Position numbers and translations under genes: made by a program. This document shows, in pieces, positions 1 to 5,298 of a stretch of 6,161 nt of DNA (its first letter is position 1; each line of letters starts with the position of its first letter). The DNA is taken from the NCBI GenBank assembly GCA_014361095.1, contig JACIWF010000052.1, positions 1-6,161 on the forward strand, written 5' to 3'. The notes beneath the pieces were generated by a model. That model was not told where the DNA came from, did no database searches, and worked only from the letters and a program-made list of their open reading frames with translations. This DNA comes from Hadesarchaea archaeon (GTDB lineage Archaea; Hadarchaeota; Hadarchaeia; Hadarchaeales; Hadarchaeaceae).

Positions 1-1
1 A

Positions 2-340
2 GAAGCTCATTCGATTGTGGGGCGCATGATCTCGATGGCGATCGTGAACAATCGAACTGCAACTGAACTTACCAGTGAGGACTTGAAAAAGGCTTCACAG
101 GAGGTCATCGGCAGGGAAATAACCCTTGACCAAGAAAAACTGAAAAGAGCGCTGAGTGTCAAAAATTGCGTTTCCTCAAGAAATATCATCGGCGCTCCCG
201 GTCCTAAGGCGGTCAAAAGACAGCTGACCGCGTTAAAACGTGAAGTCAGAAAACACCATAAACTGCTGTGGACCTGGAGACGCGCTGTGACAAGATCTGA
301 GGAAAATCTGATCAAAGAGGCCGAGAGGAGATTTAAATGA
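2..340 (+). CDS. argH: Argininosuccinate lyase, C-terminal fragment (5' end outside window)
   Basis: Argininosuccinate lyase splits argininosuccinate into arginine and fumarate in the cytoplasm, the last step of arginine synthesis. Only the last 112 codons are here. The frame is open from base 2 and begins EAHSIVGRM, which matches the family's conserved (R)EAHxIVG segment, so the GTG at 17 is an internal valine and not a start. The rest fits the helical C-terminal region: a leucine/lysine-rich helix, then a VSSRNIIGAPGPKAV stretch corresponding to the family's S(V)xxRxxxGGxAPxxV motif, here with a less typical IGAPG in place of GGTAP, and a basic tail. The catalytic serine loop and the substrate-binding N-terminal domains lie upstream of the window. 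The stop TGA (338-340) overlaps the ATG of argC, so the two genes are probably co-transcribed and translationally coupled. Identification rests on this C-terminal motif pattern plus the arginine gene neighbours. Confidence 0.87.
   Translation, partial: EAHSIVGRMISMAIVNNRTATELTSEDLKKASQEVIGREITLDQEKLKRALSVKNCVSSRNIIGAPGPKAVKRQLTALKREVRKHHKLLWTWRRAVTRSEENLIKEAERRFK
324..330 (+). promoter_or_regulatory. Shine-Dalgarno site of argC
   Basis: AGAGGAG lies inside the last codons of argH and ends six bases before the ATG at 337. It is a strong match to the anti-Shine-Dalgarno sequence at standard spacing, and supports 337 as the argC start and coupling to argH translation. Confidence 0.7.
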
Positions 341-1365
341 CCGTCAACGTTGCTGTGGTGGGTGCCTCGGGATATACCGGCGCAGAACTCTTCAGGTTGC
401 TGGCCAACCACCCTAAGGTCAACCTCGTTGGGGCCTATGGTATGAAAAACACGGGGAAAAAGGTTAGTGAAATACACCCCAGTCTGCAAGGCATCGTTGA
501 CCTGAGGATTGAGGATTCCGACTGTAAAAAAATCAGGCAGGTGGCGGAGGTGGTTTTTACCGCCACGCCGCATGGTGTGGCGATGAAGCTTGTCCCGGAA
601 CTGTTGAGGGGCAATATCAAAGTCATCGACCTGAGCGCCGACTACCGCTTTGATGATGTAAAGATATTCGAAAAGTATTATGTGAAACACGAAAGCCCAG
701 AGCTGAAGGGAGTTTACGGGCTTCCGGAGCTGTATCGGAAGAAGATAAAATCCGCCGAGCTGGTGGCCAACCCGGGCTGTTTTCCAACCGCGGCTTTGCT
801 CAGCTTGGCGCCGCTAGTTAAGAAGAAATTGATCGACTTAGAACACATAATTATAGATGCCAAGACGGGCACTTCAGGAGCCGGCGCCACTCCCACCGAA
901 TCCACCCATCATCCGCTGGTCGGAGCCAACGTCACGGCCTACAAGGCAACCACCCACCGCCATACGCCGGAGATAAATCAAGAACTGAGCAAGCTGGCCG
1001 GCACAACGGTAAGAGCATACTTTACACCGCACCTGCTGCCCATCGTCAGAGGCATCCTTTCTACCGCCCACGTCTTCCTCAAAAAATCGATGCCAAAGCC
1101 TGAACTTCTGGAAATTTACCGAGAATTTTACCGGGGGGAGCTCTTTGTGCGAGTGAGGGAGGAGCTGCCCCAGGTCAACTATGTGGTGGGGTCAAACTAC
1201 TGCGATATTGGGGTGGAAACAGAGACAGACGGAAACCGCGCTGTCATCGTCGCTGTAATCGACAACCTGGTGAAAGGGGCCTCCGGGCAGGCCGTCCAGA
1301 ACATGAACATCATGCTTGGCTTTGAGGAGACTGAGGGTCTGCGCGGTTCTGCCCTGCGGCCTTAG
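337..1365 (+). CDS. argC: N-acetyl-gamma-glutamyl-phosphate reductase
   Basis: This cytoplasmic enzyme reduces N-acetyl-glutamyl-5-phosphate with NADPH to N-acetylglutamate semialdehyde, the third step of arginine synthesis. The 342-residue protein has the usual family length. It opens with the nucleotide-binding motif GASGYTGAEL (residues 9-18). The catalytic cysteine is C148 in NPGCFPTA, followed by the TGTSGAGA loop (177-184). The conserved HRHTPEI (207-213) carries the probable catalytic histidine, and FTPHLLPIVRGI (229-240) and NLVKGASGQAVQNMN (310-324) are family signatures. No key residue is missing. The start is fixed by AGAGGAG six bases upstream and by the ATGA overlap with argH. 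The related LysY of the LysW lysine pathway has the same fold and chemistry, but no lysW-like small acidic protein gene is visible, and argH and argJ neighbours favour arginine. The gene ends in TAG. Confidence 0.96.
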   Translation: MTVNVAVVGASGYTGAELFRLLANHPKVNLVGAYGMKNTGKKVSEIHPSLQGIVDLRIEDSDCKKIRQVAEVVFTATPHGVAMKLVPELLRGNIKVIDLSADYRFDDVKIFEKYYVKHESPELKGVYGLPELYRKKIKSAELVANPGCFPTAALLSLAPLVKKKLIDLEHIIIDAKTGTSGAGATPTESTHHPLVGANVTAYKATTHRHTPEINQELSKLAGTTVRAYFTPHLLPIVRGILSTAHVFLKKSMPKPELLEIYREFYRGELFVRVREELPQVNYVVGSNYCDIGVETETDGNRAVIVAVIDNLVKGASGQAVQNMNIMLGFEETEGLRGSALRP

Positions 1366-1408
1366 GAGATATTCTTAAAATCTCGACGTGTGTCTTTTTC
1401 GATGAGAT

Positions 1409-1416
1409 GAGGGTGA
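1409..1416 (+). promoter_or_regulatory. Ribosome binding site deciding the start of the synthetase gene
   Basis: GAGGGTGA resembles the full anti-Shine-Dalgarno complement GGAGGTGA with one base missing. GAGGG ends five bases before the ATG at 1419, and GGTGA ends five bases before the ATG at 1422. The more upstream ATG at 1407 overlaps this site and has no good site of its own, so 1419 or 1422 is the better start. Confidence 0.5.
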
Positions 1417-1418
1417 AG

Positions 1419-2822
1419 ATGATGGTGGAAACTCTTGGAGGAGCCGAATCAATAGCCCCATTTTTCAGTCCAAGATCGGTCGCGATAATCGGGGCCAGCT
1501 CGAAACAGAAAAAGATCGGTTACGTGATTGCAAAGAATTTCATTGAAAGTTTCGCGGGGAAACTTTTCCTCATAAATCCTAGCGCCCAGCAAATCCTCTC
1601 CCACAAATGCTACCCCAACATCAGCTCTATCCCTGAAAGTGTGGATCTGGCCGTGATCGCAGTCCCGGCCAAATCGGTGAAAGAGGTGCTGGAAGAATGC
1701 GGGGAAAAAGGTGTCAGGACTGCCGTGGTGATCTCCAGCGGCTTTAAAGAAAGTGGAAAAGATGGTGCCAAGATGGAGGAAGAGCTGGTTAGCGTCTCAA
1801 GAAAGTATCACATCAGGATGATGGGTCCCAACTGCATGGGTGTCTTCAATTCCACAACGATGGTCGACACCCTCTTCATCCCGCGCTATCGGCTGAAAAG
1901 GCCGCCACAGGGGAAAATCGCCTTTATCTCCCAGAGTGGAGCCTCAGGAATTGCCTTTCTTGACTGGGCGGCCGGTGAAAGGATAGGCATCAGTAAGTTT
2001 GCCAGCTACGGCAACGCAGCGGATGTCGATGAAGCCGATCTTTTAGAATTTCTGGCCACGGATGAGGAAACCAAGGTCATCGCCATGTACCTTGAGGGCA
2101 TAAAAGAAGGTAGAAAGTTCGCCAAGATAGCTCGCGAGGTGACTAAGGAAAAGCCGGTAATTGTTTTGAAAACAGGGGTAACCGATTCAGGGGCAAAAGC
2201 GGCTCTCTCGCATACTGGATCCCTATCCGGTACCGATGAAATATTCAATGCTGTGGTGAAACAGACAGGCATGATCAGGGTCTACGACTGGGAGGAAATG
2301 TTTGACATTGCCAGGGCCCTCGCCTACCAGCCCGCGGCTAGAGACAACAGGGTGGCGGTTATAACCAACGGCGGCGGCGCTGGGGTCATGATTGCAGACG
2401 AACTAGAAAAACATGGCATGGCGCTAGCCAGGTTTAGCGAAGAAACTACCTCCAAGCTCAAAGAGAAGTTTCCTCCACACGTCACCCTCAGCAACCCGAT
2501 GGACCTGGGTGGAGACGCGGACAATGAGAGATTTCGGGAAGCCATAGGTGCTGTTATTGATGATGACTCAGTAGATTCTCTAATTTTGACCTGCATACCT
2601 CACACCCCGGCAATCGACCTAGAATCATTTGTTGACATGGTCGTTGACACAAAGGGCAAAAACAACAAACCTATGATCGTCTGCCTTCCTGGAGGTAGGG
2701 TTTCCCTTGAGGTCCGGGAGCTCTTTGAGGAAAACGGGATACCGACCTACCCCACACCGGCAAGGGCGGCTCTCGCACTTTCGGCTTTAGTCAGGTACGG
2801 AAGGCTGAAAAACGGCAGTTGA
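1419..2822 (+). CDS. ADP-forming acyl-CoA (acetyl-CoA) synthetase, alpha subunit
   Basis: Family members interconvert acyl-CoA + ADP + phosphate and acid + CoA + ATP through a phosphohistidine. This 467-residue protein has the alpha-subunit layout only: an N-terminal CoA-binding Rossmann domain (about 10-130, with SVAIIGAS at 20-27), a succinyl-CoA-synthetase-like domain (about 135-290), and a third ligase domain (about 300-455). Visible motifs are GPNCMG (136-141), ISQSGASG (170-177) and ALSHTGSLSG (262-271), in which H265 is the expected phosphorylated histidine. NGGGAGVM (317-324) is also typical. The ATP-grasp beta subunit is not fused and not in the window, so a partner gene is needed elsewhere for full activity. 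An ATG at 1407 would add four residues, but the ribosome binding site favours 1419 or 1422. It lies between argC and argJ, 53 and 48 bases away, which suggests co-transcription. The acid used (acetate, branched-chain, aryl) cannot be read from the sequence. Confidence 0.88.
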   Translation: MMVETLGGAESIAPFFSPRSVAIIGASSKQKKIGYVIAKNFIESFAGKLFLINPSAQQILSHKCYPNISSIPESVDLAVIAVPAKSVKEVLEECGEKGVRTAVVISSGFKESGKDGAKMEEELVSVSRKYHIRMMGPNCMGVFNSTTMVDTLFIPRYRLKRPPQGKIAFISQSGASGIAFLDWAAGERIGISKFASYGNAADVDEADLLEFLATDEETKVIAMYLEGIKEGRKFAKIAREVTKEKPVIVLKTGVTDSGAKAALSHTGSLSGTDEIFNAVVKQTGMIRVYDWEEMFDIARALAYQPAARDNRVAVITNGGGAGVMIADELEKHGMALARFSEETTSKLKEKFPPHVTLSNPMDLGGDADNERFREAIGAVIDDDSVDSLILTCIPHTPAIDLESFVDMVVDTKGKNNKPMIVCLPGGRVSLEVRELFEENGIPTYPTPARAALALSALVRYGRLKNGS

Positions 2823-2840
2823 GGCATAAAGAAGTTAAGG

Positions 2841-2854
2841 AGGAAACGTTTCCT
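2841..2854. repeat. 14-bp perfect palindrome in the argJ upstream gap
   Basis: AGGAAACGTTTCCT equals its own reverse complement over 14 bases. It sits in the 48-base gap before argJ, 17 bases ahead of the ATG. In RNA it could extend through two G-U pairs and one A-U pair (2838-2857) into a tight hairpin that would hide the AAGGAGG at 2837-2843. It could be an operator for a dimeric regulator, an RNA hairpin, or chance. No regulator family is recognised from the sequence. Confidence 0.45.
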
Positions 2855-2861
2855 TTTCATT

Positions 2862-2865
2862 GGTG
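2862..2865 (+). promoter_or_regulatory. GGTG ribosome binding site of argJ
   Basis: GGTG ends five bases before the ATG at 2871, a common archaeal type of site and the same motif and spacing seen at the synthetase gene. A stronger AAGGAGG at 2837-2843 is too far away (27 bases) to serve this ATG directly, and no usable start codon in any frame lies at normal spacing behind it. Confidence 0.5.
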
Positions 2866-2870
2866 TCGAA

Positions 2871-4103
2871 ATGACCACGGTTCTCGAGGGCGGCATAACT
2901 GAAGTTCCCGGATTTCTGGCCGCCGGTGTTCGGGCCGGGATCAAGCGACGCGGACTTGACGTCATGCTAATAGCCAGCGAAGATGGACCGGTTACCGCGG
3001 CTGGGGCCTTTACCACAAATCTGGTCAAGGGGGCACCGGTGATCATAACCTCAAAAAATATCCGGAGAGGTAAGCTCGGGGCCATCGTGGCCAATTCCGG
3101 AATTTCCAATGTTTTCACCGGTGAACGAGGTCTTCGCGACGCACGCCGGATGGCCCAGCTAACAGCGCGCCTGCTCAAGCTGCGACCTTACCATGTGGCC
3201 GTTGCCTCAACGGGGCTGATCGGTACCTATCTGCCCATGCGCAAGGTGGAGACCGGGATCCGTGCGGCCGTGAAGGAGCTTTCCAACTCGAGGGAAGCCA
3301 GCCTCAACGCGGCGAAGGCTATCATGACAACCGACACCACCCCGAAGGAAATCGCAGTTCAGATAGAGCTTGAGGACGGCACACCGGTAAAAATCGGGGG
3401 CATCGCCAAAGGGGCCGGCATGATCGCACCCAAGCTGAAGACGGCCACGATGCTCGCCTTCATCGTCACCGATGTCTCGATAACACCGGACGCGTTGAGG
3501 GCGGCGCTTCAGCCGGCCGTCGACGATAGCTTCAACATGATCAACATCGACGGGGACACGAGTACCAGCGATACCGTCATCGTGATGGCGAACGGGCGGG
3601 CCAAAAATCGCCGCATCACCCTGGAGAGAAAGGACAAGGAGTTCTGGGAAGGCCTCAAATTCGTTCTTACCGAGCTGGCCTGGATGATCGCGAGGGACGG
3701 AGAGGGAGCCACCCATCTGATTGAGGTGATGATCAAAAACGCCAAGAACTTGGATGACGCACGAAGGGCTGCCAGAGCTGTCGCCGGATCAAATTTGGTC
3801 AAAGCTGCCATCTTCGGGAGAGATCCGAACTGGGGTCGCATTGCCTCAGCCATCGGTTACTCCGGGGCATCGTTTAACCCCTCAAAGATCAGCATCGAAC
3901 TCGTCAGTGAAAGAGGTAGAGTGGACCTTGTGGTTAAGGGCAAGCCCGGTACCAAACGCGCCTTAGAAAGAGCGCGGGATATCCTGAGAAGCCGCGAGAT
4001 AGAGATTCATGTGGATATGGCCATGGGCAAGGCCTGTGCCACTGCCTGGGGCTGCGACCTGACCTACGACTACGTCCGGATCAACTCAAAATACACCACC
4101 TGA
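2871..4103 (+). CDS. argJ: Glutamate N-acetyltransferase / ornithine acetyltransferase
   Basis: ArgJ transfers acetyl from N-acetylornithine to glutamate, closing the cyclic acetyl pathway; bifunctional forms also use acetyl-CoA. The 410-residue protein is full length for the family. The precursor cleaves itself before the nucleophilic threonine, here T193 of ATML (192-195) after the KGAGMIAP motif (180-187), giving alpha and beta chains. The oxyanion-hole motif STGLIG is at 113-118. Other signatures are MTTDTTPK (152-159), NIDGDTSTSDT (225-235, where the family usually has STND), IFGRDPNWGRIASAIG (314-329) and the C-terminal AWGCDLTYDYVRIN (392-405). Nothing essential is missing. The ATG is supported by GGTG five bases upstream and by family N-termini of similar length. 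The gene follows the synthetase subunit in the same frame, separated by its TGA and 16 sense codons. Whether it is mono- or bifunctional cannot be told, as no argA or argE is in view. Confidence 0.96.
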   Translation: MTTVLEGGITEVPGFLAAGVRAGIKRRGLDVMLIASEDGPVTAAGAFTTNLVKGAPVIITSKNIRRGKLGAIVANSGISNVFTGERGLRDARRMAQLTARLLKLRPYHVAVASTGLIGTYLPMRKVETGIRAAVKELSNSREASLNAAKAIMTTDTTPKEIAVQIELEDGTPVKIGGIAKGAGMIAPKLKTATMLAFIVTDVSITPDALRAALQPAVDDSFNMINIDGDTSTSDTVIVMANGRAKNRRITLERKDKEFWEGLKFVLTELAWMIARDGEGATHLIEVMIKNAKNLDDARRAARAVAGSNLVKAAIFGRDPNWGRIASAIGYSGASFNPSKISIELVSERGRVDLVVKGKPGTKRALERARDILRSREIEIHVDMAMGKACATAWGCDLTYDYVRINSKYTT

Positions 4104-4162
4104 AAAAGGGCACCCGCCTAATGGCCCCGGTCGATTCACACTTTTAACTTGGATAACCTGAT

Positions 4163-4177
4163 GCAGAAACTTATAAG
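4163..4177 (+). promoter_or_regulatory. Candidate archaeal BRE/TATA promoter for the aminotransferase gene
   Basis: CAGAAA followed by CTTATAAG (4170-4177, itself palindromic) resembles a purine-rich BRE next to a TATA box. An archaeal start site about 25-27 bases downstream would fall near 4200, just ahead of GAGGG (4201-4205) and the ATG/GTG at 4209/4212, giving a very short leader. It lies in the longest non-coding gap between the plus-strand genes (about 105 bases), where a new promoter is expected. The match is by eye only. Confidence 0.45.
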
Positions 4178-4200
4178 AGAAAATGATGACGTGATTATGC

Positions 4201-4205
4201 GAGGG
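4201..4205 (+). promoter_or_regulatory. Ribosome binding site deciding the aminotransferase start
   Basis: GAGGG is three bases before the ATG at 4209 and six bases before the GTG at 4212. It supports a start at one of these two codons and against the upstream TTG (4149) or ATG (4161), neither of which has a recognisable site. Confidence 0.45.
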
Positions 4206-4208
4206 ATT

Positions 4209-5273
4209 ATGGTGAAGCTGTTCACAGTTGGTCCGGTTGCGTGCAGACCAGAGGTCCTCGCGGAGATGGGGCGACAGATGTTCAGCCACCGCAGCGAGGA
4301 GTACAGGGAGCTGCACCGGCAGACGGTTGCGAGGCTGCAGAATTTCCTCGAGACAAAAAACCAGGTCTTCCTGTTCCCGAGCTCAGGCTCTGGGGTGATG
4401 GAAGCTACCGTGAGAAACTGCGTTGAGAGAAAGATGCTCTGCTGCATCAACGGAGAGTTCGGCAAGCGCTACGCTGAGGTCGGGACATCAAACGGCAGAG
4501 AGGTCGAAAGATTGGAAACCGAGCTGGGCACTCCAACCACTCCGGAGCAGCTGGAGGAAAAACTTTCTCGATGCCCGGACGTTGAAGCGGTCACAATCAC
4601 CTACAACGAAACCAGCACCGGTGTGATAAACCCGCTGCCGGAGCTGGCCAAGGTGGTGAAGGAGCACGGCAAGCTGCTTTTCGTTGACGCGGTGAGCGCA
4701 ATGGGTGGAGCCGAAATTAAGGTTGACGACTGGGGGATTGATGTCTGCTTCGCCAGCTCCCAGAAGTGCTTCGGTGTGCCTCCTGGTCTGGCGGTGGGAA
4801 GCGTGAGCAAAGAGGCGCTCGAAAGATCAGAAAAGGCGAAAAACAAGGGTTGGTACTTTGACTTCAAACTTTATGAGAAATATCAGGAGGACTGGGGCAC
4901 CCACATGACGCCGCCGGTGCCGCAGATAGCCGCGCTTAACAAGGAGCTGGAGATCATCGAGAAGGAAGGAGGCAAGGCCAAGCGACTGGAACTCTATCAG
5001 AAGCGCAGCCGAATGATAAAGGAAGGGGTGGAAGCCCTTGGTCTCTCCCTTTTCCCCAAACCGGGTTGCGAAAGTCCCACCGTTTCGTGTATCCGGGCGC
5101 CAAAATCGATGAGTGGCCTTGAGGTCTACAAGCGGATGCGGCAAAAGGGGTTCGAGCTTGCCAAAGGCTACGGCTCGCTCAAGGACAGCACCTTCAGGAT
5201 CGGCAACATGGGATACATCCCGATGGAAGACATCAGGGAGATGCTCCAGGCCCTCTCAGAAGTGATCAAATAG
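4209..5273 (+). CDS. Class V PLP-dependent aminotransferase (alanine-glyoxylate / serine-pyruvate / aspartate type)
   Basis: This is a fold-type I pyridoxal-phosphate enzyme of the class V family, cytoplasmic, 354 residues from the chosen start. The N-terminus MVKLFTVGPVACRPEVL fits homologues that begin close to a (L)FTVGPV motif. SSGSGVMEA (58-66) is the cofactor phosphate loop, and TYNETSTGV (131-139) contacts cofactor or substrate. D160 in FVDAVSAMGG binds the pyridine nitrogen, and K186 in SSQKCFGVPPG should form the Schiff base. R330 in FRIGNMG probably binds the substrate carboxylate. Longer readings from TTG 4149 or ATG 4161 add up to 20 residues outside the family pattern and would run through the likely promoter; GTG 4212 is an equally good start. 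It follows argJ by 105 bases. The substrate pair is not readable: alanine/glyoxylate, serine/pyruvate and broad aspartate activities all occur in this family. It is not an ArgD, which is class III. Confidence 0.87.
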   Translation: MVKLFTVGPVACRPEVLAEMGRQMFSHRSEEYRELHRQTVARLQNFLETKNQVFLFPSSGSGVMEATVRNCVERKMLCCINGEFGKRYAEVGTSNGREVERLETELGTPTTPEQLEEKLSRCPDVEAVTITYNETSTGVINPLPELAKVVKEHGKLLFVDAVSAMGGAEIKVDDWGIDVCFASSQKCFGVPPGLAVGSVSKEALERSEKAKNKGWYFDFKLYEKYQEDWGTHMTPPVPQIAALNKELEIIEKEGGKAKRLELYQKRSRMIKEGVEALGLSLFPKPGCESPTVSCIRAPKSMSGLEVYKRMRQKGFELAKGYGSLKDSTFRIGNMGYIPMEDIREMLQALSEVIK

Positions 5274-5279
5274 GGGATT

Positions 5280-5285
5280 AAAAAA
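5280..5285 (-). terminator. Possible oligo-T terminator of the minus-strand gene
   Basis: Six adenines on the plus strand give TTTTTT on the minus strand, 13 bases beyond the stop of the glycosidase-like gene. Archaeal RNA polymerase can terminate on such a run without a hairpin. The 25-base gap separates two convergent stop codons, so termination is expected here. No strong stem is seen, and I see no comparable T-run for the plus-strand gene. Confidence 0.3.
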
Positions 5286-5298
5286 GCTGGCCAAACGA

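Noticed and set aside
7..690. A long open frame of 227 codons on the minus strand.
   Set aside because: It runs antisense across the end of argH and the start of argC, both with clear family motifs. Its predicted product has no recognisable domain; it is a shadow of the coding frames.
337..1365. argC as LysY of the LysW-dependent lysine pathway.
   Set aside because: No LysW-like small protein gene or LysX-like ATP-grasp gene is in view, while argH and argJ flank it. ArgJ acts on acetylated, not LysW-bound, intermediates.
1366..1399. GAGAT/ATCTC inverted repeat (1366-1370 and 1380-1384) followed by five Ts (1395-1399) after argC, as a terminator.
   Set aside because: The stem is only five pairs and A/T-rich, the T-run is 10 bases past it, and the next gene on the same strand starts within 20 bases. 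Too weak to call; the A/T-rich stretch 1371-1380 is likewise too poor a match to call a promoter.
2820..2873. The synthetase subunit and argJ are in the same frame with only the TGA between them and 16 stop-free codons, suggesting readthrough fusion or a selenocysteine codon.
   Set aside because: Same-frame neighbours with a short stop-free gap occur often by chance, argJ has its own ATG and ribosome site, both proteins are complete, and no recoding signal is evident.
3207..3853. Two overlapping minus-strand open frames of 169 and 114 codons inside argJ.
   Set aside because: They are fully antisense to a complete, motif-rich argJ and show no family features; open antisense frames are common in G+C-rich codon patterns.
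4104..4208. Looked for a riboswitch, small RNA or small gene in the gap between argJ and the aminotransferase gene.
   Set aside because: Apart from the TATA-like element and the ribosome site, I see no conserved structure or start codon with a ribosome site.
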